Of a stretch of DNA of 64,000 bases, positions 7,396-15,603 are shown piece after piece (position 1 is the first letter of the stretch; every line of letters starts with the position of its first letter). Both the position numbers and the translations under genes were made by a program. The notes under the pieces were generated by a model. It saw only the letters and a list, made by a program, of their open reading frames with translations. It was not told the origin of the DNA and did no database searches. This stretch comes from Candidatus Saccharimonadota bacterium (GTDB taxonomy: Bacteria > Patescibacteriota > Saccharimonadia > Saccharimonadales > Saccharimonadaceae): assembly GCA_030531645.1 (NCBI GenBank), contig JAUNNB010000006.1:1-64000 (forward strand). The letters are read 5' to 3'.

Positions 7396-8505
7396 ATGAA
7401 AAAATCATTTCTTAATTCTCCAAAAGTCCTCATCACCGCTATCGTCGCCAGTATCCTCGTTATTCTCGGCACCTTCTTTTTCCTCGATTATCTCTTCACT
7501 CCCGTCAACGCTCCCGAAATCCGCGTCACCATCACTCCTAAAAACACCGCCAAGGAGTCCATCGACAAATGGGGCGGCGGCATCCGCTATCCGTTAGTCA
7601 CCGAACAGGGCTCAGACCAAGAAATCCTCTTTGCCACCAACTTCGACGAAATCTGCGTCTATGTCGACAAAAACCCTGGTCACGATTCAGATAGAAACTC
7701 CGGCTTCTCCCTCAAGGTCAACGGCCAGGAAACCGGTGTCCACCACAACTGCTGGACCTGGAAAGATCTTCGCGACAGCAAAATGGAGCTCCGCAACGTC
7801 AAAAACACCTACACCGGCTGGACCACCAAAGCCAACTACGCTTACGCCGGTCTCTTCAGCTCCACCGTTGAGGGCGACGTCAACTTCCGTGAAATCGAAA
7901 TCGTCGCCAGTAATCGCGCCGGCACCATCACCAAGCGCCTCAAAATGAACTTCCTCGACGGCTGCCAAGGCTACTCCCTCAATTACGACCAAGAAAACTA
8001 TTACACCAAATGTGACCAAGACGCCGAAGATAACTACAGAGCCTTAAACGGCAAAAACTCTGCCGCCTTCGAAGCCTACAAAAAAGCCCACGAGAAGCCA
8101 ACCAGCAGCAACAGCAATAACAACACCAACCACTCCAATAGTGGCTCTTCTAGCGGCTCTGGTGGCTCCACAGGCTATAAAAACCAAAAGACTCCAAACG
8201 GTCTCAGCCGTTCCACCGCCGTCAGCGCTTGCGAACGCCGTACCACGAGGGAAGGATACAACTACATCAGCGAAACCGAGTCCAATATGTCCGGCAACAC
8301 CTGGAAAGTCGAGCTCGAAGCCTGGCACATAGACTATTACGACACCATGATGGTCATTAAATGCCATGTCTCCGGCACCGATTCGAGCCCACAAATCACC
8401 TACTTCTACGCCGATGAACACGCCGACTACTATTTCGATGAAGACGAAAATCACTACGTCGAATGTTGGTATGGCTACAACCCAGCCACCGGCGAATGCC
8501 GCTAA
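7396..8505 (+). CDS. Membrane-anchored extracellular protein of unknown function
   Basis: 369 residues if translation starts at 7396, which has AGAGG 6 nt upstream; an in-frame ATG at 7369 lies 10 nt after the -10 box and would add 9 residues on a leaderless mRNA. One N-terminal membrane segment (VLITAIVASILVILGTFFFL) places the rest outside. Residues about 45-230 form a predicted beta-rich domain with several cysteines, followed by a Ser/Asn/Gly linker (about 235-265) and a C-terminal domain with Cys, Tyr and acidic residues (YYFDEDENHYVECWYGY). I recognise no family. The next gene is a sugar transferase, so an envelope role is plausible. Confidence 0.75.
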   Translation: MKKSFLNSPKVLITAIVASILVILGTFFFLDYLFTPVNAPEIRVTITPKNTAKESIDKWGGGIRYPLVTEQGSDQEILFATNFDEICVYVDKNPGHDSDRNSGFSLKVNGQETGVHHNCWTWKDLRDSKMELRNVKNTYTGWTTKANYAYAGLFSSTVEGDVNFREIEIVASNRAGTITKRLKMNFLDGCQGYSLNYDQENYYTKCDQDAEDNYRALNGKNSAAFEAYKKAHEKPTSSNSNNNTNHSNSGSSSGSGGSTGYKNQKTPNGLSRSTAVSACERRTTREGYNYISETESNMSGNTWKVELEAWHIDYYDTMMVIKCHVSGTDSSPQITYFYADEHADYYFDEDENHYVECWYGYNPATGECR

Positions 8506-8525
8506 ACCCCACAAGTTAACTGTGC

Positions 8526-8537
8526 TATAATATATTT
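8526..8537 (+). promoter_or_regulatory. Extended -10 promoter giving a leaderless start
   Basis: TGTGC-TATAAT (TATAAT 8526-8531) with 6 nt to the ATG and no Shine-Dalgarno sequence. Confidence 0.75.
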
Positions 8538-10010
8538 ATGTTAAAACGTCGTATTGGGATTTTTATCGCGAACATTATCGCGCTCCTCTGTTCATTTTTG
8601 TTCACCTACGTCCTCCGCTTCGGATGGATGCCAGATGAGCCAGCTTTCTTCAACGTCAACGAGGCCCTCGTCCTCACTTATCTTCTCTTTTCATTCCTAG
8701 TTTCATGGTTCATTTATCGTCCCAAAACTTCCTCAGATAAAACCGGCGTTTTCCAGCTCGTCAAGCACACCTTCATCACCACCCTCCTGATGGCCGCCGT
8801 CTTCACCACCATCGTCTACACCGCCCACATCTCCGAAAACATCCCCCGCCTCTTCTTCGGCTATTTCTTTGTCATCTTTTCCGCTCTTTCATTCACTTGC
8901 TCTCTCATCCTTTATTTCATTGAAAAGAGCTACGTCAACACTCACCGCAAGAAAACCGTTCTCTTCACCGACGAAAAAGATCCAATCGCCGTCGCTCGTC
9001 ATCTTTTGAAGTCCGACCGTGAAGATTTCGAAATCATCGGCATCGTCAATCTCAAGCAGACAGGGAAGGGCACTTATAATAAAGTCTCCACCTCCAGCTC
9101 CGTCAATCACCAAAAACTCGCCGACGCCGGCCTCGTCCGCATCGACCCAGACCTCATCGAATTCGAGCTCGAAGAACTCACCGACGATTACCTTGACTAT
9201 CTCAAGAAACACCGTGTCGACCAAATCATCCTTTCCGTCGAACGCCTCGACCGCGACAAAATTCGTGACATCATCGACTCCGTTGGCGAAATGGGCATCG
9301 AATCCATGATGACTATGGACTCCCTTGCCGTCGACAATTTCGAATCTATGCTCGAAGATTTCGGCACCCTCCAAGTTATCAAATACGCCCCTCGCCTCTT
9401 CTCAGACGGCGAACTCTTCTGGAAACGCGTCATCGATATCATCGGCGCCCTTGTCGGTTGCACTATCTGCATCATCATCGGCATTTTCATCGCCCCTATC
9501 ATTTACCTCACCGACCGTGGTCCTGTCATTTTCAAGCAAAAACGCGTCGGCAAAAACGGCAAATACTTCGAAATCTACAAGTTCCGCAGTATGTATGTCG
9601 ACGCCGAAGAACGTCGCAAAGAACTCATGAAGAACAACGAAATGGACGGCGCAATGTTCAAAATCAAAGACGACCCCCGTATCACTCCTATCGGCCGTTT
9701 CATCCGCAAAACTTCTCTTGACGAATTCCCACAATTCTTCAATGTCCTAAAGGGCGACATGTCTCTCGTTGGCACTCGTCCGCCAATGGTCGACGAATAT
9801 GAAACCTACTCCCTCCATCACAAACGCCGCCTCAGCCTCAAGCCTGGCATCACCGGCCTCTGGCAAGTTTCCGGCCGCTCCAAGATTACCGACTTCGAAG
9901 AAGTAGTCCGTCTCGACTGCTACTACATCGATCACTGGTCTATTCTTTACGACATCAAAATCCTTCTCATGACCATTGGCGCAGTCCTCACCGGCAAAGG
10001 TAGCGAATAA
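8538..10010 (+). CDS. Polyprenyl glycosylphosphotransferase (WcaJ/WbaP-like sugar transferase)
   Basis: 490 residues. Such enzymes move a sugar-1-phosphate onto undecaprenyl phosphate, the first membrane step of exopolysaccharide or glycopolymer synthesis. There are about four N-terminal membrane helices (10-130), a central nucleotide-binding-like domain (140-290), a membrane helix (VIDIIGALVGCTICIIIGIF) and the conserved catalytic domain with KFRSMYVDAE, DPRITPIGRFIRKTSLDE, QFFNVLKGDMSLVGTRPP and KPGITGLWQVSGRS. The catalytic Asp-Glu pair (TSLDEFPQ) is intact. It may work with the GtrB-like transferase and the LCP protein elsewhere in the window. Confidence 0.9.
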   Translation: MLKRRIGIFIANIIALLCSFLFTYVLRFGWMPDEPAFFNVNEALVLTYLLFSFLVSWFIYRPKTSSDKTGVFQLVKHTFITTLLMAAVFTTIVYTAHISENIPRLFFGYFFVIFSALSFTCSLILYFIEKSYVNTHRKKTVLFTDEKDPIAVARHLLKSDREDFEIIGIVNLKQTGKGTYNKVSTSSSVNHQKLADAGLVRIDPDLIEFELEELTDDYLDYLKKHRVDQIILSVERLDRDKIRDIIDSVGEMGIESMMTMDSLAVDNFESMLEDFGTLQVIKYAPRLFSDGELFWKRVIDIIGALVGCTICIIIGIFIAPIIYLTDRGPVIFKQKRVGKNGKYFEIYKFRSMYVDAEERRKELMKNNEMDGAMFKIKDDPRITPIGRFIRKTSLDEFPQFFNVLKGDMSLVGTRPPMVDEYETYSLHHKRRLSLKPGITGLWQVSGRSKITDFEEVVRLDCYYIDHWSILYDIKILLMTIGAVLTGKGSE

Positions 10011-10057
10011 CCTCGCTTATGCTTGATTTTTAAAGGTAAATATACTACACTTGTTCT

Positions 10058-10798
10058 ATGAGCGATAAAACAGAGGATAATTCAAAACACAAATCCCACA
10101 AAGGTATGCGTGTTAAGGCACGTCTCCTTGATACATACTATGGTCATGTATCTCGTGATATGAAACTTATCGTGATTACCGGTTCCACCGGCAAAGTCAC
10201 TACCGCTCATTTTGTTCACAGTATTTTAGCTGAGGCTGGCGAACATGTTGCTGTTCTCGCCTCTGATGATGAAATCAAAGTTGGTATGCTTCACAAGTTC
10301 CTCAGTGATGCTTGGAAAGCCGGCGCTTCCTACATCGTAGTTACCGCCCCTGCCAAGTCCATCGCTAGCGAGGTCTTCTTCAAGCTCCCAATCCATGTCG
10401 TTGCTCTTACTGATTATGTCCCATCGCATCTCGAAGATGCCACCGCTGCTGATTACGAAGCAGCCACCGACACTCTCTTCGATATGGATCCAGAAATCAC
10501 CGTTGTAAATAGTGACGACATCAATTACAAGACTTTCCGCTCCTTCAAGGGCACCAAAGCCTCCCTCACTTACGGCCACGATTATTACGCATCCGTTCGT
10601 ATCGAAGGCTCCCAGCTCTACAAGAAGGGAACTGAAGCTCAGCTCAATATCGACGGCCACCGCGAGACAGTCGCTAGCTTCTGCCCAGGCGAACCTGTTG
10701 TTGCATACATGGCCTGTGCCGCTGCTATCGCCAACGCCCTAAAGATTGACGACGACACCATCATCGCCGGTATCGCCGCTTACGAACCTGAAGCCTAA
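10058..10798 (+). CDS. Mur-ligase-like protein lacking the C-terminal domain and catalytic residues
   Basis: 246 residues. The fold follows MurE: LIVITGSTGKVTT (P-loop, 37-49), YIVVTAPAKS (92-101) where MurE has ETTSHAL, VALTDYVPSHLED (115-127) where MurE has VITNVTHEHLDYHG, and ITVVNSDD where MurE has GVINADD. The P-loop reads GSTGKVTT instead of GTNGKTST, the catalytic Glu/His pair is lost, and the chain ends where the third Mur domain should begin. It therefore looks like a non-catalytic paralogue. The true murE lies convergently next door. It may bind nucleotide or regulate murein synthesis; that is inference. Confidence 0.6.
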   Translation: MSDKTEDNSKHKSHKGMRVKARLLDTYYGHVSRDMKLIVITGSTGKVTTAHFVHSILAEAGEHVAVLASDDEIKVGMLHKFLSDAWKAGASYIVVTAPAKSIASEVFFKLPIHVVALTDYVPSHLEDATAADYEAATDTLFDMDPEITVVNSDDINYKTFRSFKGTKASLTYGHDYYASVRIEGSQLYKKGTEAQLNIDGHRETVASFCPGEPVVAYMACAAAIANALKIDDDTIIAGIAAYEPEA

Positions 10799-10802
10799 AA
10801 CA

Positions 10803-10827
10803 AATCCCCCATCAGGGGGATTTTTTT
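10803..10827. terminator. Terminator between the Mur-like gene and murE
   Basis: AATCCCCC / GGGGGATT stem with ATCA loop, followed by T7 on the plus strand. The murE stop sits inside the T tract. Confidence 0.85.
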
Positions 10828-12157
10828 ATTTTTTCTTTAGTAGTTTCTCGGTCACTTTGATATCTTCAAATTCATGTGGCCCATCCGCTCTAAGGATAGT
10901 CTTTTCGTGGCCCTTACCTAAGATTAGCACCAAGTCGCCTTTCTTCGCCATCTTGAGAGCTTTCTCAATCGCCTTCTTGCGGTCAATCTCCACAAACAAG
11001 TTCTTCTCCAGAACTTTACCAGCCTTCCTGCATCCTTCCACAAACATCTCAGCAATCTTTGCCGGGTCTTCATCACGCGAGTCATCCTCGGTAATAATCA
11101 CAATGTCAGAACCTCTAGCCAAGATTTCACCGCGTTCCGAACGCGTTGTCTCATCGCGCCTACCAGCTCCACCATGCACAGAAATAACCGTTCCATCGTG
11201 GCCCTTCACAGAATCAAACACTTTCTGCAAAGCATCTGGCGTATGCGCATAGTCCACAATCACATCAAAGTTCTGGCCGCAATCAATCCTGTTCATACGG
11301 CCTTCCACAGATTCGAGAGCACCTAGCCCATCAGCAATCTGCTTGGCAGTTAATCCTAAACGGAAGCCCACGCCAGCTGCTGCAAGCGTATTGTAAACCG
11401 TAAAGGTCCCCGGAATCTGAGTCTTAATTCTAAGATCCTTAGTTTCAAATACTTTACCTTCGGCATCTCGCATCTTTAAACCCCCAGCAGCCTCATACTT
11501 CACGCCATTTGTTCCAAGCTCAATATCCGCAGCATGCAAACGTCCGCCCTTAATGCCATAAGTAAGGTATCTCTCATCCTCAATCGGCACTCGCTTCAAT
11601 CCCTTCTTCATATCGTTAATGAACCAAACAGCACTCGCATCATCGGCGTTAATCACGCCATACTTGGCCTTTTTAAATAGCTTCCTCTTGGCATCACGAT
11701 ATTTCTCAAATGTGCCATGATAATCCAAATGTTCGTGCGTCACATTCGTAATCACCGCCACCTCAAATGGCACCCCCAAAGTCCTAAACTGAGCCAACGC
11801 GTGTGAAGTCGTCTCTAATACCAGATACTCCGCTCCCTGTTTTTTAATGGCGCGCATACGCTTGTTCAGAGTCCCCACCTTCTCCGTTGTCATATGTTCA
11901 ACCTGTGGTGTAATCTTATCGACCCCCCAACCCACCGTTGTCATAATACCAGTCTTATAGCCAGCCTCGTTCAACATCTTCCAAACCATAAACGAAGTCG
12001 AAGTCTTACCGTTCGTTCCGGTCACACCAATCACCTTCATCTTACGGGCAGGGAAGCCATAGCGCGTGCTAGCAAAAACCGCCTGCGCAAAATGCCAAGG
12101 CAGCACCAATTTGTTATATCCAGGGATATGATCTGTCAAAAAATTCTTTACACTCAT
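10826..12157 (-). CDS. murE: UDP-N-acetylmuramoyl-tripeptide synthetase MurE
   Basis: 443 residues from ATG 12157, which follows a TATAAT box (plus-strand ATTATA 12165-12170) by 7 nt; the longer frame to 12196 would begin upstream of the promoter. MurE adds the third amino acid to UDP-MurNAc-dipeptide. Visible are GTNGKTST (47-54), ETTSHAL, THEHLDYHG, GRMN and the C-terminal DYAHTPDALQ and HGGAGRRDETTRSERG. The N-terminal UDP-binding domain is reduced to about 40 residues (about 90-100 in E. coli MurE). The specificity loop reads DDSRDEDP where diaminopimelate-adding enzymes have DNPR, so the third residue cannot be assigned. Confidence 0.88.
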   Translation of the reverse strand: MSVKNFLTDHIPGYNKLVLPWHFAQAVFASTRYGFPARKMKVIGVTGTNGKTSTSFMVWKMLNEAGYKTGIMTTVGWGVDKITPQVEHMTTEKVGTLNKRMRAIKKQGAEYLVLETTSHALAQFRTLGVPFEVAVITNVTHEHLDYHGTFEKYRDAKRKLFKKAKYGVINADDASAVWFINDMKKGLKRVPIEDERYLTYGIKGGRLHAADIELGTNGVKYEAAGGLKMRDAEGKVFETKDLRIKTQIPGTFTVYNTLAAAGVGFRLGLTAKQIADGLGALESVEGRMNRIDCGQNFDVIVDYAHTPDALQKVFDSVKGHDGTVISVHGGAGRRDETTRSERGEILARGSDIVIITEDDSRDEDPAKIAEMFVEGCRKAGKVLEKNLFVEIDRKKAIEKALKMAKKGDLVLILGKGHEKTILRADGPHEFEDIKVTEKLLKKK

Positions 12158-12170
12158 TTGCCTAATTATA
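12158..12170 (-). promoter_or_regulatory. murE promoter, leaderless type
   Basis: Minus-strand TATAAT (12170-12165) with 7 nt to the ATG and no SD site. It directly follows the terminator of the upstream minus-strand gene. Confidence 0.7.
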
Positions 12171-12174
12171 CCAT

Positions 12175-12198
12175 GAAAAAGTGGGCCGGAGCCCACTT
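12175..12198 (-). terminator. Terminator of the 143-aa gene
   Basis: AAGTGGGC / GCCCACTT, CGGA loop, followed on the minus strand by a T5 run. Confidence 0.8.
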
Positions 12199-12205
12199 AA
12201 TACCC

Positions 12206-12637
12206 TTAAACGCTAACTGCCAATCTTCCTACATACTTTTCTCCAACGAGATAAATGGTGTCATTCACCAGGAAAATTTCTTTAATTCTTTCAGACTGTC
12301 CTGTCCCATAATTCACCGCAACGGCGTCATCGTAGAAATGAAGACCTCTCTTCAAAACCGTGTTGTTCTTCAGCAAATCCCTGAACAATTCAATCCGGCT
12401 TACTCCGTGGTCTACATACTCGCTGAACTGGTTCTCCGTCACCCCTGTTTCAGGATTCCGTTTGAACGGATACGGTCCAATTACATCCAGGAAAGACCTT
12501 AAAGTCAGCTTGCCAGTCTCGTGATTTATCGCACAAGACAGCCTGCACCAACTCGAAGTCGGCCCTGAGTGCCGATTGCAAACCTCCACATTATTCGGAA
12601 TAATGTCTCTCATTCTTTTCTCATCCATACACATCAT
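12206..12637 (-). CDS. Hypothetical cytoplasmic protein, 143 aa
   Basis: No family recognised. A strong GGAGGGG ribosome-binding site 5 nt upstream supports ATG 12637. The product has no signal peptide or membrane segment; its N-terminal half has three cysteines (VCNRH, SWCRLSC), the centre is ENQFSEYVDHGVSRIELFRD and the C-terminus is beta-rich (IKEIFLVNDTIYLVGEKYVGRL). The leader is fairly long (the nearest TATAAT is about 70 nt upstream) and the gene is monocistronic with its own terminator. Confidence 0.65.
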   Translation of the reverse strand: MMCMDEKRMRDIIPNNVEVCNRHSGPTSSWCRLSCAINHETGKLTLRSFLDVIGPYPFKRNPETGVTENQFSEYVDHGVSRIELFRDLLKNNTVLKRGLHFYDDAVAVNYGTGQSERIKEIFLVNDTIYLVGEKYVGRLAVSV

Positions 12638-12758
12638 AGATTCTCCCCTCCTTTTCTGTGAAACGAGATTATAGATTGAGCAGTAGTTAAGGTACTATAC
12701 TTCTATTATACCATAAACATTATAAAAAGTCAATATATTACACCTCCCCCTCTCATAG

Positions 12759-12770
12759 TATAATTAAGGC
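12759..12770 (+). promoter_or_regulatory. Leaderless-type promoter of the VanY-like gene
   Basis: TATAAT 12759-12764, 6 nt (TAAGGC) before ATG 12771. Confidence 0.7.
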
Positions 12771-13724
12771 ATGAAGAAGTTTACTTTCAAAAAGTGGTAT
12801 CTATTGCCGCTCATCTTAATCCCAGTTATTGCTGGCACCACAACTTTTATTATCATCAAAGTCAACTCCCACGAAGAACCAGCCCCATCTGAACCAGTCG
12901 CCGAAGAGACTCCAGCGGAAACAGAAGAACCAGAAAAACCTGAAGAAGAACCAGAAGAAGAAAAGGAAGAGAAAGAGGAAGAATCTGAAACAACCGAAAC
13001 TCAGCCTGCCGCCCCTTCCAAACCTACTACCGCCACCGGCTCCTTCAGCGCCTACACCAGCGAAAACTGCACCCTTATGTTTGGCAACGGCGATCTCGCC
13101 CTCATCAACCCAGTCTTTACTGTCTCTACCAATTTCATCGCTCAGCGCGCCACCGAGCTCACCAATATCACCGCCAAATACGGCATTGTCGAAACTAATA
13201 ACTGGAATGGCACCCCATATCTCGACGCCGATGCCGCCGTTCACCTAAACGATATGAACAATGCCTATAAGCAAGCCTACCCTGGCCACTCGCTCCAAAC
13301 TATGAGCTGCTTCCGCTCTCGCGGTACCTCTTGTGGCCGCCTCTGCTATGCCACCGGCACCTCAGACCACCACACTGGTCTCACCTGCGACCTCATCGAC
13401 CCATCCTACGGCACCGTCCTCAGCACCGATTACTACCCAGACCACAAAGATTGGCAATGGCTCAAAGCCAACTCTTATAAATACGGTTTCATCGACCGCT
13501 TCCCAGAAGAATGGGCCGGCGGTCCAATGTCCCAACCTGTTAATATCACCGAAGCCGGATCCACCGGCCTCCACGAAACCTGGCACTATCGCTATGTCGG
13601 CATCCAAGCTGCCACCGAAATCGCCACCGGTAAATACAACAATGGCAAGTATGATTCTCTCGAGCATTACCTAAAAGCTCGCGGCCTCATCACCTCCCTC
13701 ACCACCGGAAAGTGCAAAAACTAA
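12771..13724 (+). CDS. VanY-family D,D/L,D-carboxypeptidase, membrane anchored
   Basis: 317 residues. It trims the C-terminal D-Ala of peptidoglycan stems outside the membrane. One N-terminal membrane helix (YLLPLILIPVIAGTTTFIII) is followed by a Glu/Pro/Lys-rich spacer (about 35-90) and the catalytic domain. The zinc-site motifs are SDHHTGLTCD (198-207, SxHxxGxxxD) and HETWHYR (268-274, ExxWH). Cysteine pairs in the domain (SCFRSRGTSCGRLCY) suggest disulphides. It sits among murE and other cell-wall genes. Confidence 0.9.
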   Translation: MKKFTFKKWYLLPLILIPVIAGTTTFIIIKVNSHEEPAPSEPVAEETPAETEEPEKPEEEPEEEKEEKEEESETTETQPAAPSKPTTATGSFSAYTSENCTLMFGNGDLALINPVFTVSTNFIAQRATELTNITAKYGIVETNNWNGTPYLDADAAVHLNDMNNAYKQAYPGHSLQTMSCFRSRGTSCGRLCYATGTSDHHTGLTCDLIDPSYGTVLSTDYYPDHKDWQWLKANSYKYGFIDRFPEEWAGGPMSQPVNITEAGSTGLHETWHYRYVGIQAATEIATGKYNNGKYDSLEHYLKARGLITSLTTGKCKN

Positions 13725-13734
13725 AAGCTTATGC

Positions 13735-13749
13735 TATAATTACTCCAAT
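13735..13749 (+). promoter_or_regulatory. Leaderless-type promoter
   Basis: ATGC-TATAAT (13735-13740), 9 nt before ATG 13750, no SD site. Confidence 0.7.
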
Positions 13750-14373
13750 ATGGATAATCAGGTGGACCCAACAAACAATCCTTCTCAGGAAACCTCAGCT
13801 GCAGAATTAGCAAATAGCACCTCTGAGGAAACTTTGCGAAGGACGGCGAGCAATGTAAGCGAGGAGCCCCGCGACGGCGGGCGCGACGAAGCTGGTTCCG
13901 AAGAGGTCGCTATTGCTAATTCTACTTCCGAGGCAGCCGGTTCCGAAGGAGCTGTTGCTTCCGATTCTGTCCCTTTGTCTGGTTCCATCATGTCCAACTC
14001 CACCAACGTCACCAAATACAGCGAGCTCACCACCAAAACCATCATCACCTCCATCGTCACCTGTCTAGCTCCACTCGCTATCCTCATCTTCCTCATTGTC
14101 TCTATCTTCACCTCCCCAGATCTCAACTGCGCCGAACCTCGTTGTGGATACAGCTGGGCCACATATCTTACCTTCCTCCTCATTAACACTCCGCTCTCCA
14201 TCGCTTGTATCATCGCTCAAGCTATCACCAAAAACAAATTCACTCAGCTCACCAAAATCATCGACAAGCCCAACACCAAAGTTATGACTCTTGCCAGAGT
14301 CTCCCTCATTATCACCATCCTCGTCCTCATTCTACCTCTCGCCTTCCATGTCTTCACATCAATAGGGAAATAA
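13750..14373 (+). CDS. Three-to-four-helix membrane protein with an inserted disordered repeat
   Basis: 207 residues, family unknown. The first 85 residues are Ser/Glu/Ala-rich and disordered and contain the segment EETLRRTASNVSEEP, encoded by an 84-bp element that recurs in the PrgI-like gene at 26.77 kb. Membrane segments follow: TIITSIVTCLAPLAILIFLI, a second around TYLTFLLINTPLSIACIIAQ and a third near SLIITILVLILPLAFHVF. Two cysteines sit between the first two (NCAEPRCGY). It ends 1 nt before the MYG1-family start, so the two are probably co-transcribed. Confidence 0.7.
   Translation: MDNQVDPTNNPSQETSAAELANSTSEETLRRTASNVSEEPRDGGRDEAGSEEVAIANSTSEAAGSEGAVASDSVPLSGSIMSNSTNVTKYSELTTKTIITSIVTCLAPLAILIFLIVSIFTSPDLNCAEPRCGYSWATYLTFLLINTPLSIACIIAQAITKNKFTQLTKIIDKPNTKVMTLARVSLIITILVLILPLAFHVFTSIGK
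13825..13908 (+). repeat. 84-bp in-frame repeat element, copy 1
   Basis: 77 of 84 bases match copy 2 (26772-26855). It is read in the same frame in both genes. The internal hairpin is CCCGC-GACG-GCGGG; see findings. Confidence 0.85.
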
Positions 14374-14374
14374 C

Positions 14375-15280
14375 ATGATTACTATCGAAAAGAACTGGAA
14401 AAAAGCTCATTTTATCACCCACGCCGGCAAATTCCACGCCGACGAGGTTTTCGCCACAGTCATTCTCGAACAGGTCTATAACGATATCGCTGTCGCTCGT
14501 GTCGAAGCTGTCCCACCTGAACTCCCAGAGGGCGCTGTCGTCTATGACATCGGCTACGGCAAATTCGACCATCACCAAAAAGGCGGCAACGGCTCTCGCC
14601 CAGCTTCCGAAGAACTCGAAGGCCAACTCCGCGACGATGCCACCGAAGTTATGTATGCTTCCTGCGGTCTCATTTGGGCTAAATACGGCGCCGAAATCAT
14701 GGATTCTCCAGAGCTCGCCCAGTATATCGATGAAACCTTCATCCAGCTCATCGATGCAGGCGACAACGGCCAGAAAAATTATGTCCTCTCTGATATTATC
14801 GAGAAATTCAACCCAACTTGGAACGAAAAAACCGACCCTGATGTCTGCTTCGCCGAAGCTGTCAAAGTTGCAAAGCTCATCTTCAAACGCGTTATGGCCG
14901 GTGCCAAATCCAACCTCGCCGCGAGAAGCATTGTCGAACAAGCCATCGAAGATTCCGAAGACGGCCTTATGGTCCTCGATAAATATATGACCTACGAAGA
15001 ACTTGTCCATAATTCAGACAATCCAAAAGCCAAGGACATCCTCTTTGTCGTTTACCCTAGCAATCGTGCCGGCTACAATGTCCGCGCTGTCTCTGCCAGC
15101 CTCGGTGAATTCGGCAACCGCAAAGATCTCCCAGCCGAGTGGGCCGGTCTCTCTGGCTCCGCTCTTCAAGAAGTCACCGGTGTAGAAACCGCCGCCTTCT
15201 GCCACAATTCCAGATTCCTCGTCGTCGCAAGCACCCTCGAGGACGCCCTCAAGCTCGCCAAACTTGCCATCGAAGCCTAA
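14375..15280 (+). CDS. MYG1-family protein (UPF0160; DHH-like phosphohydrolase/exonuclease fold)
   Basis: 301 residues. MYG1 proteins are metal-dependent and the eukaryotic members act as 3'-5' RNA exonucleases. The start ITHAGKFHADE (14-24) gives the HxxxFHADE metal motif, and YDIGYGKFDHHQKGG carries the DHH-like motif; ASCGLIWAKYG and IDAGDNG are further family segments, and the end has the typical FCHNSRFLVVASTLEDALKLA. Length matches the family. The start is directly after the preceding membrane-protein gene. The bacterial role is not established. Confidence 0.88.
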   Translation: MITIEKNWKKAHFITHAGKFHADEVFATVILEQVYNDIAVARVEAVPPELPEGAVVYDIGYGKFDHHQKGGNGSRPASEELEGQLRDDATEVMYASCGLIWAKYGAEIMDSPELAQYIDETFIQLIDAGDNGQKNYVLSDIIEKFNPTWNEKTDPDVCFAEAVKVAKLIFKRVMAGAKSNLAARSIVEQAIEDSEDGLMVLDKYMTYEELVHNSDNPKAKDILFVVYPSNRAGYNVRAVSASLGEFGNRKDLPAEWAGLSGSALQEVTGVETAAFCHNSRFLVVASTLEDALKLAKLAIEA

Positions 15281-15281
15281 A

Positions 15282-15308
15282 TTAGCACTCTAGTCTTGCA
15301 AGTGCTAA
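15282..15308. promoter_or_regulatory. CIRCE operator
   Basis: TTAGCACTC - 9 nt - AAGTGCTAA, one mismatch to the canonical CIRCE inverted repeat. It lies just upstream of the groES -10 box and predicts repression by HrcA. Confidence 0.93.
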
Positions 15309-15318
15309 TTTTTTGTGC

Positions 15319-15324
15319 TATTAT
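15319..15324 (+). promoter_or_regulatory. groESL -10 element
   Basis: TGTGC-TATTAT extended -10 between CIRCE and the AAAAGGAG ribosome-binding site. Confidence 0.7.
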
Positions 15325-15345
15325 AGGGGTAGAAAAGGAGTTATT

Positions 15346-15600
15346 ATGTCTATAAAACCACTTACAGACCGCGTTGTTGCCTTAAAAGAACAACCAGCTG
15401 AAAAAACCGATTCTGGTTTTTACATGCCAGATAAAGAATCTCCGGCCTACGCCGTCGTCGAAAGCGTCGGTCCTGATGTCAAGAATGTCAAAAAAGGCGA
15501 TAAAATCATCTTCAAAGAATACTCAACCACCCCTGTCAAAGTCGGCAAAGATGATTATATCATTGTCAAAGAAGAAGATATTTTAGCAATTATTAATTAA
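15346..15600 (+). CDS. groES: Co-chaperonin GroES
   Basis: 84 residues from ATG 15346, preceded by AAAAGGAG. It forms the heptameric lid of GroEL. Typical sequence: IKPLTDRVVALKEQPAEKT, the mobile loop (SGFYMPD), VVESVGPDVKNVKKGDKIIF and the end DDYIIVKEEDILAII. It is slightly shorter than the usual 95 residues. It is the first gene of the CIRCE-controlled operon. Confidence 0.95.
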   Translation: MSIKPLTDRVVALKEQPAEKTDSGFYMPDKESPAYAVVESVGPDVKNVKKGDKIIFKEYSTTPVKVGKDDYIIVKEEDILAIIN

Positions 15601-15603
15601 TTG

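Noticed and set aside
8044-8514. Long antisense ORFs opposite real genes (for example 156 aa here and others opposite the VirB6-like gene and groEL)
   Set aside because: They mirror the codon bias (C-ending codons) of the coding strand, are Val/Gly/Phe-rich, and lack starts with SD sites or matching promoters.
13911-13960. Possible third copy of the in-frame repeat just after copy 1
   Set aside because: Only the short Ser-Glu-Ala/Gly pattern recurs; the hairpin and the EETLRRTAS part are missing, so it is ordinary low-complexity coding sequence.
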